DNA of 64,000 nucleotides from Actinoplanes italicus. GTDB lineage: Bacteria > Actinomycetota > Actinomycetes > Mycobacteriales > Micromonosporaceae. The stretch is from positions 741,687 through 805,686 of the forward strand of contig NZ_PVMZ01000001.1 of the NCBI RefSeq assembly GCF_003001815.1, in the 5' to 3' direction. The translations under genes were made by a program, and so were the position numbers. Below the pieces are notes generated by a model. That model was not told the DNA's origin, did not search any database, and saw only the letters and a list, made by a program, of their open reading frames with translations. Positions 7,980 through 20,534 of this stretch are shown here, in pieces. How positions within the stretch are numbered: position 1 is the stretch's first letter; every line of letters starts with the position of its first letter.

Positions 7980-10900
7980 TTACCTGGTGACGCGGGCGAT
8001 GTGCACCCGGACCTTGGAGTCGTTGCCGACCTTGTCCTCAGCCCAGTAGCTGATCTGCAGCTTGCCCTTCTCGACACCGGTCAGGGCGATGCTCCAGCCG
8101 CCCTTGGCGTCCGGCGCGCCGCTGAGCACCGCGGCCTTGGCCTCGGCGTCCCGCTCCGAGCTCGCCTTGGTCCACTTGCCGGCGGCGTAGTAGTACCACT
8201 TGCCGCTCCGCTCCTGGACGACCTTGGCCTTCGCGGCGTCGACACCGACACCCAGGTCGAACGCCGAGCCGGTCAGCGTCTTCCACGCCGAGGCGTACTC
8301 CTCGTCACGCGGCTCGTTCAGCCGGATCTCCGGAGCGATGCAGTCCGGCACCACGACGACGTAGCCGACGGCGACCGTCTTACCGGCGCCCGCCGGGTTC
8401 GACGGGGTGACCTTGACCTGGAAGATCCCCGCCTTGGTGTAGACGTGCGACACCGACCCGGTCGCCGGGGCCTCGACAGAGGTGCCGTCGCCCCAGTTCA
8501 CCGTCAGCTCGGTGGCGCCGGTGACGCCGGCCGGGGTGAGGGCGACCGACTGCGACGCCCAGATCGCGTTCTTGTCCAGCCGGTAAGTGCCGGCCTGCGC
8601 CGCCACCACGACCGTGGACGCCCCGTCGAAGGCTGCCGCACCGCTGTTGCCGACCTCGTCGGTCAGCGTGACGGTCACCTTGAAGCTGCCCGCCGCGGCG
8701 TAGGTGTGCGTCGCGGAGGTCGTACCGGCCGCCAGTGTCTGTGCGGCGCTGCCGTCACCCCAGTTGACGACCCGGACGATCTTCGCGTTGTCGCTGACGT
8801 CGTCGTCGAGTGCGGACTCGGTCAGCGTCACCGCCTGGCCCGGCCAGATCGCGGCCGTGTTCAGGGCGTAGGTGCCCGTCGGGGCGGCGGCGTCCAGCTT
8901 GCCCGCGGTGGCCCGCGGCGCCGGGTCGGCGGTGATCGGGGTGTTCTGGGCGAAGTAGTTCACCAGCATGGTCAGGTCGTTGTCACCGGTGGTGACCACG
9001 CCGATCTTGCTGACCAGCGACGGGAAGTTGTCCCCGCCACCGGCGAGGAACGAGTTCGTCGTCACCCGGTATGTGCCGTCCGGGTCGATGACGACCCCGT
9101 TCAGCTTGATCGACGACGGGATGATGCGGCTGCCCTGCGGCTGGCTCGCGTCGAAGGAGTAGGTGAAACCCTTCGAGACGCCCAGGTGCAGGTACGGCCG
9201 CGCCGCACCGGCCGGCTGCCACTGCTCCTCCAGCGCGCCCTTGATCTGCTTGCCGGTCAGGGTCCGCGTCACCACGTCGTTGGAGAACGGCTGGACCGCG
9301 AAGGCCTGCGAGTAGGTGACCGTACCGTCGGTGCCGTACTTGATGTCGGCCCGCAGACCACCCGGGTTCATGAAGGCGATCTGAGCGCCGCCACGACCCG
9401 CGTCCTTGGTCTGGTCCAGCTGCGCGTCGGCGATGAAGTTGCCGAGGACCGACTCGGCGCCACGGTTCTCGGCGCCGGTGCTGGTGTACGCCCGCAGAAT
9501 GTCCGCGGTGACCTTGCCGAGCTCGGCCTTGCCCAGCTCGGTGGCGTTGGCCTTGGCAGCGGCCACGATGCCGGCGACGGCGGTGTTCGACGGATGACCG
9601 GCGACCGTGAGCAGCTCGGCGGTGGAGGCGGTGACCTCACCGGTGGCCGGGTCGTAGGTCAGGCCGATCTTGCCGAGCTTTTCGCCGTAGTCCTCTGCCT
9701 GGACGACCGGGCGGGTCTTGCCGGGCACACCGGGAACCGGGACCTGGAAGGCGTACGGCTGGTGGGTGTGACCGCTGACGATGGCGTCGATCTCGGCGCT
9801 CACCTTGGTGAACGGCCCGAAGACCGGGTCCGCCTGCAGCGCCTCGGCCGAGGTGATGTTGTCGCTGGCGGCACCCTCGTGGGCGAGGAGCACCAGCACG
9901 TCGGCCTCGCCGTTGGCGGTGTTGCCGTCGGAGAGCTGTGCGGCCAGGGTGTTCGCCTCGGCGATCGGGTCGCGGAACTCGATCTCGCGGACGCCGTCCG
10001 GGTTGACCAGCGACTTGGTCTGCTCGGTGACGACACCGATGTAGCCGACCTTGACGCCGCCCAGCGTCTGCACGTGGAAGGCGGGCAGCGCACGCTGACC
10101 GTCCGTCTTGTAGACGTTCGCACCCAGCAACGGGAAGTCCGCCCGCTCGGTGACCCGGCCGGCCAGGTCGGCGTAGCCCAGGTCGAACTCGTGGTTGCCG
10201 ACCGCGGAGACGGCCAGGCCACCCGCGTTCAGCGCGTCGATCGTCGGGTTGTCCTTGTCGATCGCTGAGATGAACGTGGAGGCGCCGATGTTGTCACCGG
10301 CCGAGATCCAGGCGGTGTTCGGGTTCGCGGCCCGCAGCTGGTCGACCAGCCCGACGAGCTGAGCGGCGCCACCGACGGCCTGGCCGTTGACGGTGGACGG
10401 CGACTCGAGCCGGCCGTGGAAGTCGTTGATGTTGAGCAGCTGCAGGTTCACCGGGCCGCCCAGCCCGGTCTCCAGGCCCACGACGACCGGGTCGTGGTCG
10501 CTGGAACGGAACGGGCCGTCCTCGTAGAACGGCGCGAAGCCGTCGTACTCGAAGGCGAACGACTCGACCGAGTTGATGTTCCAGATGTCGACACCGGTGA
10601 TCCGCTTCGCGAACTCGCCGGTGACCAGGGCGTGGTCCAGCGAGCCGGACTCGCCGCCGAAGACGTACGAGGACTTGTCCGGCGCGAACGTGTTGTGCGC
10701 GTCGCTGTAGCCCTTGTCGTAGAGGACCTTGAGCGGGTCCTCCTGGCCGTACGCGTTGAAGTCGCCCAGCAGGATCACCTTGTCGGTGCCGAGGCCCTCG
10801 ACGAAGGTCGCCAGCGAGTTCGCCTGCCGGATCCGGTCGCCGTTGTAGGCACCCTGCCCGTCACCGGTGTCGACGTTGTCGCCGGTCGGGGTGACCGAGG

Positions 10901-12833
10901 CGCTCTTCGACTTGAAGTGGTTCGCCACCACGGTGAAGTCGATGCTGCCCGAGGTGAAGGTCTGCGCGATCGGCTCGCGGGCGTTGCCCCAGACCGTCTC
11001 GTCGTTGATCGACTTCGACGCGCCCTTCGGCGTGGCCGCGGCCGGCTTGTAGATGATCGCGCTGGTGATGACGTCCTGCTGCTCCGGAGCCGGCAGCTCG
11101 GCGGGCGAGCGGACGTAGTCCCAGGTGCCCGCGCCGTCGACCGCGTTGAGCTCGCCGACCAGCGTCTTGAGCGCCAGCTGGGTCTCGACGGCCTCGAAGC
11201 GGACCGAGTTCTCGATCTCCATGAGCGCGACGACGTCGGCGTCCAGGGCGCTGATCGCCGAGACGATCTTCGCTTCCTGCTTCTCCTTGGCGGCCTCGTC
11301 GGTCGCGCCGCGCGCCTCGCCACCGAAGTGGACGAAGTAGTTCAACACGTTGAAGCTGGCGACCTTGATGTCACCGCCGACGTTCGCCGGCGCGGCGGTC
11401 CGCGCGTTGGTGGCCTTGAACGTGGTGCGCGAGATCGCCGGGGTGGTCGCGTCGACCGGGGCCGACGGCTGCAGGCGCCACTCGCTGAAGCCGTAGCTCA
11501 GCACGCTCGCGCCGAACTTCTCCACGGTGTCGCCGACCCGCGTGGGCTCGGCCTTGGAGATGTACGGCGGGGCGATGCCGGCCGACGCCAGGTTGGTGGT
11601 CTTGCCGTCGTCGAGCAGGATCCGGCCGGCCTTGTTGGCGGCCTTCAGCTGCAGGGCCGCGTCACTGCCGGGCCGAGCCACGTCGGTCGGGATCCGGGCC
11701 GGGGCGCTGCCTGCGGCCAGGATGATCTCGCCGTACCGGTTGGTGTTGTAGACGTCCGAGACGGTGAATGTGCCGACCGGGGCGACCAGCATGCCCTCGG
11801 CGGCCTCCCGCGCCTCGTCGCTCAGCGGCAGGGCCAGCGGCACCGGGGCGGGCAGGGTCGTTCCGGTCGAGCAGACCTGGACGTCGGCCTTCGCACCGAT
11901 GGTGATCTGGGTGAGCGCGTTGAACTCGCTGACCGTGCCGGTGACCCGGATCGTGTCTCCGACCGCCACCACCGGGTGGTTCGCGGTGTTCGAGGTCAGG
12001 TAGACGAAGATGCCGTCCGACGCGGTGCCCGCGGTGACCGGGCGGTCGCCGCCGCTGCCGGCCGTCTGGATGTAGACGCCGTTGTAACCGCCGGTGCGGT
12101 GGTCTGCGGTGACGACGCCCTCGACGGTGACGATCGAGCCGGCCAGGCCGGTCGCCGTGCCGGTGCCCTGCACCTGGGCGATCGTGTGGGTCACCGCGGT
12201 GGTGCAGCCGGTACCGGGCTCCGGCTCCTCGGGCTCCTCCGGGGTGGTAGCGCTGTTCAGCGTGCCGAAGGTGCTCGCCTTCGGCGCCTGCCAGACGCCG
12301 TCGACCTTCTGCAGCGACTGACCGGCCGGAGTGGTGTCCGGCTCGGACACTCCGATGTCGACGCTCGTGGCGCCGGCCGCGGGGCCGTTGGTCGCGGTGA
12401 ACGCGCCCTCGTAGCTGAGGAACTCGGCGACCGTACCGTCCGGCTTCACCAGGGCGAGGCCGTCCGGCGCGCCGTTCTGCAGGCCGCTGATGGCGTACGT
12501 CTGCACACCGGATGCCGAGACGACACCGCTGAGCGTGGTGATCGGCGTGTAGGTGGCGCCGCCGTTGCCGTTGTAGAGGTAGAGCTGCCAGCCGCTCAGG
12601 TCGTACCCGACCGGGGCCTCGATCTCAACGGCCTCGCCGCTGTCAGTGCCCGTGTTGTCGTAGTGGATCTCGCTGATGAACGGGACGTCCGTCGCAGCGG
12701 AGACGGGGCCGGTGAGGCTGAGACCGAGCGTGGTCGCCAGGACGGCAGCACCCAGCGCACGGAGAACCGCAGGGGTTCTCGGTACGGGGAGGAGGCGTCC
12801 GGCGTCATCCACGCTGCGTATGTAAGAACGCAT
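7980..12833 (-). CDS. Giant secreted ExeM/NucH-type nuclease fused to a 5'-nucleotidase, with PKD domains
   Basis: A 1617-residue exported protein. Order of parts: signal peptide (to about residue 48, ending VSAAT); lamin-tail-like domain (about 50-185, FISEIHYDNTG); acidic Pro-Glu linker (about 200-210); OB-fold region (about 215-330); endonuclease/exonuclease/phosphatase domain from about 490 (VASFNVLNYF ... LLGDFNAYGQEDP ... SSDHDPV); calcineurin-type 5'-nucleotidase from about 800 with NDFHG, GNHEFD and GHTH metal motifs; the nucleotidase C-terminal domain (NPGGLRADI near 1156); two PKD repeats (NWGDG near 1360 and 1446); and an Ig-like tail. It would degrade extracellular DNA/RNA to nucleotides and then to nucleosides plus phosphate. 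The start follows GGAGGG. There is no cell-wall anchor motif. Confidence 0.92.
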   Translation of the reverse strand: MRSYIRSVDDAGRLLPVPRTPAVLRALGAAVLATTLGLSLTGPVSAATDVPFISEIHYDNTGTDSGEAVEIEAPVGYDLSGWQLYLYNGNGGATYTPITTLSGVVSASGVQTYAISGLQNGAPDGLALVKPDGTVAEFLSYEGAFTATNGPAAGATSVDIGVSEPDTTPAGQSLQKVDGVWQAPKASTFGTLNSATTPEEPEEPEPGTGCTTAVTHTIAQVQGTGTATGLAGSIVTVEGVVTADHRTGGYNGVYIQTAGSGGDRPVTAGTASDGIFVYLTSNTANHPVVAVGDTIRVTGTVSEFNALTQITIGAKADVQVCSTGTTLPAPVPLALPLSDEAREAAEGMLVAPVGTFTVSDVYNTNRYGEIILAAGSAPARIPTDVARPGSDAALQLKAANKAGRILLDDGKTTNLASAGIAPPYISKAEPTRVGDTVEKFGASVLSYGFSEWRLQPSAPVDATTPAISRTTFKATNARTAAPANVGGDIKVASFNVLNYFVHFGGEARGATDEAAKEKQEAKIVSAISALDADVVALMEIENSVRFEAVETQLALKTLVGELNAVDGAGTWDYVRSPAELPAPEQQDVITSAIIYKPAAATPKGASKSINDETVWGNAREPIAQTFTSGSIDFTVVANHFKSKSASVTPTGDNVDTGDGQGAYNGDRIRQANSLATFVEGLGTDKVILLGDFNAYGQEDPLKVLYDKGYSDAHNTFAPDKSSYVFGGESGSLDHALVTGEFAKRITGVDIWNINSVESFAFEYDGFAPFYEDGPFRSSDHDPVVVGLETGLGGPVNLQLLNINDFHGRLESPSTVNGQAVGGAAQLVGLVDQLRAANPNTAWISAGDNIGASTFISAIDKDNPTIDALNAGGLAVSAVGNHEFDLGYADLAGRVTERADFPLLGANVYKTDGQRALPAFHVQTLGGVKVGYIGVVTEQTKSLVNPDGVREIEFRDPIAEANTLAAQLSDGNTANGEADVLVLLAHEGAASDNITSAEALQADPVFGPFTKVSAEIDAIVSGHTHQPYAFQVPVPGVPGKTRPVVQAEDYGEKLGKIGLTYDPATGEVTASTAELLTVAGHPSNTAVAGIVAAAKANATELGKAELGKVTADILRAYTSTGAENRGAESVLGNFIADAQLDQTKDAGRGGAQIAFMNPGGLRADIKYGTDGTVTYSQAFAVQPFSNDVVTRTLTGKQIKGALEEQWQPAGAARPYLHLGVSKGFTYSFDASQPQGSRIIPSSIKLNGVVIDPDGTYRVTTNSFLAGGGDNFPSLVSKIGVVTTGDNDLTMLVNYFAQNTPITADPAPRATAGKLDAAAPTGTYALNTAAIWPGQAVTLTESALDDDVSDNAKIVRVVNWGDGSAAQTLAAGTTSATHTYAAAGSFKVTVTLTDEVGNSGAAAFDGASTVVVAAQAGTYRLDKNAIWASQSVALTPAGVTGATELTVNWGDGTSVEAPATGSVSHVYTKAGIFQVKVTPSNPAGAGKTVAVGYVVVVPDCIAPEIRLNEPRDEEYASAWKTLTGSAFDLGVGVDAAKAKVVQERSGKWYYYAAGKWTKASSERDAEAKAAVLSGAPDAKGGWSIALTGVEKGKLQISYWAEDKVGNDSKVRVHIARVTR

Positions 12834-13238
12834 CGAGGTTGACCCTCCGAAGGAAGTTGATCCGCCGCAGCGTAGATATCGCCGGTGACGAATGATTCTC
12901 AGTAAGGTAACGGAAAGGCAATGGCGGATGGTCGGGTTCGCGGCTTTCTCCGTAGCGCATTGTTCGCTTTTGTACGGTCGCGAATCGCGCAGATGCCCTG
13001 CGACCAGCAGTCCTGTTAAGAAAGTCCGTCTTGTGACCCATACTGCGGAAGCGACGTAAAGCCTGAATTGCGACCGCGGTCAATGTTTCGGGAACATTTC
13101 GCAGCACCCGACGGGGATTCGATTCCGAAGCAAGTGGCACACCGACCCTATGTGCGTTTTGTCTGATTAGCCGGATTTAAGGAAAGTATAAGGGCATCCC
13201 TGACGATCACCGGATGGGCGATGCCGCAAGATGTCAGG
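12834..13238. promoter_or_regulatory. Divergent intergenic region between the nuclease and ddl
   Basis: 405 bp without a supported gene. It must hold the promoters for the leftward nuclease and rightward ddl. Visible elements are GTTACC and GTCACC (minus strand, 12911-12906 and 12889-12884) exactly 22 bp apart, a spacing reminiscent of the 11-bp repeats of actinobacterial PHO boxes but with weak sequence match, and a TTAAGGAAAGT word at 13177-13187 seen in similar form upstream of two other genes in the window. Confidence 0.35.
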
Positions 13239-14303
13239 ATGCAGAGTTCCAAGGTACGGGCCGCGGTGATCTTCGGAGGCCGGAGCTCGGAGCACGAGGT
13301 GTCGTGCCGCTCGGCCGCGTCCGTGTTCCGATTCCTCGACCGGTCCCGTTACGAGGTCGTACCGATCCGCATCGCACGGGACGGCCGCTGGCAGGTCGGA
13401 TCGGACACCGGCCCGGAGACCGCCGACGCCATCGTCTCGGGTGCCGGCCTGGTCGACGAGGACGTCTCGCCGCTGGTCAGCATCTCGGCCGCGCTCGACG
13501 TGCTGAAGTCCGTCGACGTCACCTTCCCCTGTCTGCACGGGCCGTATGGCGAGGACGGAACCATCCAGGCGCTGCTCGACCTGGCCGGTGTCCCGTACGT
13601 CGGCAGTGGCGTGCTGGCCAGCGCCGCGTCGATGGACAAGGAGTTCACCAAGAAGCTCGTCGCCGCCGAGGGCATCGCGGTGGCCGACGGCGTGGTGCTG
13701 CGCGACGGTGAGAGTGAGGTCTCCCCCGCCGACCGCGACCGCCTCGGCCTCCCGGTGTTCGTGAAGCCGGTGCGCAGCGGCTCCAGCGTCGGCGTCTCCC
13801 GGGTCGACGACTGGGACGACCTGCCCCGCGCGGTCGCCCACGCCAAGGAGCACGACAGCAAGGTACTGGTGGAGGCCGCGATCGTGGGTCGCGAGATCGA
13901 CCTGGCGGTGCTGCAGCGCCCGGACGGCGAGGTCGAGGTCGGCCCGGCCCTGGAGATCAACCTCAAGGGCTCCGAGGGCTTCTTCGACTTCGACGCCAAG
14001 TACACCTCCGGCCTGGCCCAGTTCACCATCCCCGCCGAGATCGCGGACGAGCATCGCGACCAGCTCGCCGACGCCGCGCGGCGGATCTTCGGGATCCTGG
14101 GCTGTGCCGGTCTGCTGCGGGTCGACTTCTTCCTGGCCGAGGTCGACGGTACGGCCGTCCCGGTGCTGAACGAGGTCAACACGATGCCCGGGTTCACCGA
14201 GCTGTCCCAGTTCCCGCAGATGTGGCGGGTGGCCGGCCTCAGCTATTCGCAGCTGCTCGACCGGTTGCTGGAAACCGCACTGACCCGCGCGAATCGGTCG
14301 TGA
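13239..14303 (+). CDS. ddl: D-alanine--D-alanine ligase
   Basis: A 354-residue ATP-grasp enzyme joining two D-alanines for the peptidoglycan stem peptide. Evidence: VIFGGRSSEHEVSCRSA at the N-terminus, the LHGPYGEDGTIQALLDLAGVPYVGSGV block, the VFVKPVRSGSSVGVSRV ATP-binding loop, and the C-terminal DFFLAEVDGTAVPVLNEVNTMPGFTELSQFPQMW block with metal ligands. I prefer ATG 13239, with a CAAGAT -10-like hexamer six bases upstream; ATG 13221 in frame would add six residues. The stop overlaps the alr GTG start as GTGA, so ddl and alr form an operon that makes and dimerises D-Ala. The dimer-forming residues give no sign of a D-Ala-D-Lac resistance enzyme, but this needs modelling. Confidence 0.93.
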   Translation: MQSSKVRAAVIFGGRSSEHEVSCRSAASVFRFLDRSRYEVVPIRIARDGRWQVGSDTGPETADAIVSGAGLVDEDVSPLVSISAALDVLKSVDVTFPCLHGPYGEDGTIQALLDLAGVPYVGSGVLASAASMDKEFTKKLVAAEGIAVADGVVLRDGESEVSPADRDRLGLPVFVKPVRSGSSVGVSRVDDWDDLPRAVAHAKEHDSKVLVEAAIVGREIDLAVLQRPDGEVEVGPALEINLKGSEGFFDFDAKYTSGLAQFTIPAEIADEHRDQLADAARRIFGILGCAGLLRVDFFLAEVDGTAVPVLNEVNTMPGFTELSQFPQMWRVAGLSYSQLLDRLLETALTRANRS

Positions 14304-15490
14304 CGTCGGCGGCCATGACCCGGGCGCTGATCGATCTCGACGCGATCGGGCACAACACCCGGCTCCTGGCCCGCGCCGCGGCGGGCGCGGGGCTGATGGC
14401 CGTGGTCAAGGCCGACGGCTTCGGCCACGGTGCGGTCCAGGTCGCCGGGGCGACCCTCGCCCACGGCGCGTCCTGGCTCGGCGTCACGTCCCTGCAGGAG
14501 GCGCTGGAGCTGCGGTCGGCAGGGATCACGGCGCCGATCCTGATGTGGCTGTACGCCCCGTTCGAGACGATGGACGAGGCGCTGCTCGCCGACGTCGACG
14601 TGTCGGCCTCCTCGATCGCGGCGCTGGAGACCCTCGGCCGGGCCGCGAAACGCGTCGGCCGGCCGGCATCGGTGCACCTCAAGGCCGACACCGGTCTCTC
14701 ACGCGGTGGCGCCACCGAGGCGGAGTGGCCCGAGATGATCGAGACAGCCGTACGCCTCCGCGCCGCCGGCCTGATCGAGATCCGAGCCGTCTGGTCCCAC
14801 CTCGCGAACGCCGAGGACCCGTCGGACCCGGGCCTGCACCGGCAGCTGGAGACGTTCGCCCGGATCCGCGCCAAGTCCCGTTCCGCGGACATCGACCCGC
14901 CCCTGATCCACATGGCCAACTCAGCGGCGGCGCTGCAGGTCCCCGCGGCTCATTTCGATCTGGTGCGCCCGGGCATCGCGATCTACGGCGTCGAGCCGGT
15001 GCCGGGCCGGGTCTTCGGCCTGCGTCCCGCCATGACGCTGGAGTCGACGGTCATCCTGACCAAGCGGGTCGGCCCCGGCACCGGGGTGTCCTACGGCCCC
15101 GAGCACGTCACCGACCGGGACACCACACTGGCCCTGGTCCCGGCCGGCTATGCCGACGGTGTCCCGCGGCGCACCGGCGGGCGGGGCTGGGTCTCGATCG
15201 GCGGGTTGCGCTGCCCGATCGTGGGCCGCGTCGCCATGGACCAGGTCGTGGTCGATGCCGGTGACCACCCGGTGGTGGCCGGCGACCGCGTGGTGATCTT
15301 CGGGTCCGGTGAGAACGGTGAACCGACGGTCGCCGAATGGGCCGAGTGGGCCGAGACGAACCCGCACGAGATCCTCACCGGGATCGGCACGCGGGTGCCG
15401 CGGATCCACTACTCGGTGGAGTCGCCGAAGGAGACCTCGACCCGCAGCCCGTCCCTGCCGGTGGAGTGCGCGGAGATGACCCCGTCGTGA
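14300..15490 (+). CDS. alr: Alanine racemase
   Basis: A 396-residue PLP enzyme interconverting L- and D-alanine, the supplier of the substrate of ddl. IDLDAIGHNTRLL is the typical N-terminus; the PLP lysine is in AVVKADGFGHGA (Lys37). Later blocks are HLKADTGLSRGG, HMANSAAAL, VRPGIAIYG, VSYGPEH (second catalytic Tyr), PAGYADGVPR and VGRVAMDQVVVD. The GTG start at 14300 overlaps the ddl stop; an ATG at 14315 is a possible alternative. The last 28 codons run antisense into the convergent kinase gene (82-bp overlap), beyond the GIGTRVPRIHYSV block that normally ends the family. Confidence 0.93.
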   Translation: MTSAAMTRALIDLDAIGHNTRLLARAAAGAGLMAVVKADGFGHGAVQVAGATLAHGASWLGVTSLQEALELRSAGITAPILMWLYAPFETMDEALLADVDVSASSIAALETLGRAAKRVGRPASVHLKADTGLSRGGATEAEWPEMIETAVRLRAAGLIEIRAVWSHLANAEDPSDPGLHRQLETFARIRAKSRSADIDPPLIHMANSAAALQVPAAHFDLVRPGIAIYGVEPVPGRVFGLRPAMTLESTVILTKRVGPGTGVSYGPEHVTDRDTTLALVPAGYADGVPRRTGGRGWVSIGGLRCPIVGRVAMDQVVVDAGDHPVVAGDRVVIFGSGENGEPTVAEWAEWAETNPHEILTGIGTRVPRIHYSVESPKETSTRSPSLPVECAEMTPS

Positions 15491-16473
15491 GCCCGCGTGA
15501 TCGCCCGGACGATGGCGAGGCCCAGGCCCGCGCCACCGCTGTGGTCGATCCGCGTTCCGGAGAGGCGGCGGAACGGCTCGAAGAGTCCGACCACCGCCTC
15601 CTTCGGGACGTCGTCGCCGGTGTTGACCACGGTCAGCGCCGGCCGCGCCCCGACCGTCACCTCGATCGTGCCGCCCGGCCGGTTGTACTTGACGGCGTTC
15701 TGGACCAGGTTGGTGACCAGGCGTTCGAGCAGCACCCGTTCACCGCGGACCACGCGCGGCTCGAGCGTGCGGGTGATCGTCACCTCGGCCTCGGCGGCCC
15801 GCGCCTCGTAATCGTCCAGGATCGTGTCCACGATGGTGTCGAGCCGTAACGGCACTCGGGCGGTCAGGCCGCGGTCGCACTCGCTGAGCACGAGCAGTCC
15901 CTCGATGAGGCGTTCGTTGCGCTCGTTGGTCTGCAGCAGCTGCGCGGTGACGAGGTCGAGTTTGTCCGGTGTGGTGGCTCGCCCGAGTCCGACTTCGATC
16001 AGGGTGCGCTGCACGGCCAGCGGGGTACGCAACTCGTGCGCCGCGTTGGCCGCGAAGTGCCGCTGCGACTCGTACCCCATCGCGATCCGGTCCATCATCG
16101 TGTCGATGGCGCGAGACAGCACGACGATCTCCTCGTCACCGTCGCCCGCGTTGATCCGGTAACCGAGGTTCTGCGGCCCGACGCTGGTGATCGCCGGCAC
16201 CAGCTGGCGGAACGGCTGGAGCATCCACCGGGCCGCGAGCCGGGCCACCCCGAGCAGCGCGAGGAAGGTCACGACGAGCGCCGCCAGGAGTTGCCAGCCG
16301 TCGTGCCGGGCAACCGCCTCGCAGGCCGCGAACCGGTCGCCGGGGGGCCCGCACACCACCGCCCCGGCGGTCCGCAGCCAGCGCAACAGCATCTCCAGGA
16401 TGCCGGGTGCCGTGACACCGGCCAGGAAGGCGATCACACAGACGACCATCGCCCGCCGGCTCGGGGCGAGCAC
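15409..16473 (-). CDS. Sensor histidine kinase, second two-component system
   Basis: A 354-residue kinase with a short periplasmic loop (about residues 28-58, containing two Cys) between two TM helices, then HAMP, HisKA with NAAHELRTPLAVQRTLIEVG (His146), and an HATPase domain with NLVQNAVKYN, VNTGDDVPKE (a degenerate G1 box lacking the usual DxGxG) and GGAGLGLAIV. The GTG start is three bases after the stop of the regulator, so the two are co-transcribed. The 3' end overlaps alr by 82 bp on the opposite strand. The signal is unknown; the small sensor loop is typical of kinases that sense envelope state or a membrane partner. Confidence 0.92.
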   Translation of the reverse strand: MLAPSRRAMVVCVIAFLAGVTAPGILEMLLRWLRTAGAVVCGPPGDRFAACEAVARHDGWQLLAALVVTFLALLGVARLAARWMLQPFRQLVPAITSVGPQNLGYRINAGDGDEEIVVLSRAIDTMMDRIAMGYESQRHFAANAAHELRTPLAVQRTLIEVGLGRATTPDKLDLVTAQLLQTNERNERLIEGLLVLSECDRGLTARVPLRLDTIVDTILDDYEARAAEAEVTITRTLEPRVVRGERVLLERLVTNLVQNAVKYNRPGGTIEVTVGARPALTVVNTGDDVPKEAVVGLFEPFRRLSGTRIDHSGGAGLGLAIVRAITRAHDGVISAHSTGRDGLRVEVSFGDSTE

Positions 16474-16476
16474 GCG

Positions 16477-17136
16477 TCACCGCCCCAGCCGGTAACCCAC
16501 GCGCGGCACGGTGTGGATGACCGGCGGCTCGCCCAGTTTCTTGCGCAACGTCATGATCGTGACGCGGACCGAGTTGGTGAACGGGTCGGCGTTCTCGTCC
16601 CAGGCCTGTTCGAGCAGTTCCTCGGCGCTGACGACCTGGCCGCCGGCGCGCAGGAGCACCCGCAGCACGGCGAACTCCTTCGGAGTGAGGTTGAGGGTCA
16701 GCCCGTCCCGCGACGCGAAGTGCCGGGTGGTGTCGAGCAGGACGCCGTCCTGTTCCAGCACCGGCTTGAGCGGCGCGGCCGAGCGCCGGGCCAGCGCCTG
16801 CACCCGGGCCACCAGTTCGGCGAAGGCGAACGGCTTGGTCAGATAATCGTCAGCGCCGAGGCCGAGGCCCTCCACCCGGTCCCGGATCCCGGCCGCGGCG
16901 GTCAGCAGGAGCAGGCGCGTCTCCATCCCCGAGTCGACGACCCGGGTGCACACCTCGTCGCCCGTGACGCCCGGCATATCCCGATCCAGGATAGCCACGT
17001 CGTAGCGATGAACGCTCATGCGCTGTAACGCGCTGTCACCGTCGTAGACGACGTCCACCGCCATCGCGAACTGTCGCAGCCCGTCGGCGACGGTGTCGGC
17101 CAGGATCCGCTCGTCGTCTGCCACCAGCACCCGCAC
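16477..17136 (-). CDS. OmpR-family response regulator
   Basis: A 219-residue regulator. The receiver has the acidic pair D7/D8, phospho-acceptor Asp51 (VAILDRDMPG) and Lys101 (YLTKPF). The C-terminal winged helix starts near residue 130 (LTPKEFAVLRVLLRAGGQVVSAEELLEQAW ... IHTVPRVGYRLG). It starts with GTG at 17136. It is the first gene of an operon with the kinase and is transcribed away from katG. Its position facing ddl-alr suggests, but does not show, a link to cell-wall stress. Confidence 0.93.
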   Translation of the reverse strand: MRVLVADDERILADTVADGLRQFAMAVDVVYDGDSALQRMSVHRYDVAILDRDMPGVTGDEVCTRVVDSGMETRLLLLTAAAGIRDRVEGLGLGADDYLTKPFAFAELVARVQALARRSAAPLKPVLEQDGVLLDTTRHFASRDGLTLNLTPKEFAVLRVLLRAGGQVVSAEELLEQAWDENADPFTNSVRVTIMTLRKKLGEPPVIHTVPRVGYRLGR

Positions 17137-19494
<2,358 letters not shown>

Positions 19495-19570
19495 TCCAGC
19501 GGCCGTTATCGCCGAGCCCGGGTCGGCCGCGCCGATCCGGGCTCCCGCGGCTGGTACCCTCAGCAACGTC

Positions 19571-19643
19571 GGGCTCGTAGCTCAGTGGATAGAGCAACCG
19601 CCTCCTAAGCGGTAGGTCGCGCGTTCAAATCGCGCCGGGCCCA
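19571..19643 (+). tRNA. tRNA-Arg (anticodon CCT)
   Basis: A full cloverleaf: 7-bp acceptor (19571-19577 with 19636-19642, one G-U), D arm GCTC...GAGC, anticodon stem ACCGC/GCGGT with loop CTCCTAA (anticodon CCT), T arm GCGCG-TTCAAAT-CGCGC, discriminator A at 19643. CCA is not encoded. It reads AGG codons, rare in this genome. Confidence 0.95.
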
Positions 19644-19646
19644 CTT

Positions 19647-20345
<699 letters not shown>

Positions 20346-20359
20346 TCTCCGGCCACGGT

Positions 20360-20377
20360 GCCCGCCTTCTCGCGGGC
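20360..20377 (-). promoter_or_regulatory. Hairpin upstream of the riboswitch aptamer
   Basis: GCCCGC and GCGGGC form a short GC hairpin in the 5' leader before the aptamer. It may be part of the leader fold. The rest of 20378-20534 holds the leftward promoter of the Rpf-like gene and the rightward promoter of the next gene (CACAAT at 20521-20526, eight bases from its ATG). Confidence 0.35.
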
Positions 20378-20534
20378 TTCCGTCCTGCCGCGCTCTGAGG
20401 TAACGCGAGACGCGGCAATGGAGTTGTAAGTCACAAATTAGCGGCTTTGATCTTCCTTTGTGTGGATATCCCGCTTCATTCGGCGCGGCGCACCGGGTGT
20501 TCAACCCTCCACGGAGGGTGCACAATCGGCAGCC

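Noticed and set aside
7977..12842. Long plus-strand frames (763 and 808 codons) opposite the nuclease gene
   Set aside because: Antisense of a protein with clear catalytic motifs throughout; no motif in the shadow frames.
13167..14197. Minus-strand frames opposite ddl
   Set aside because: Shadow of a conserved ATP-grasp enzyme.
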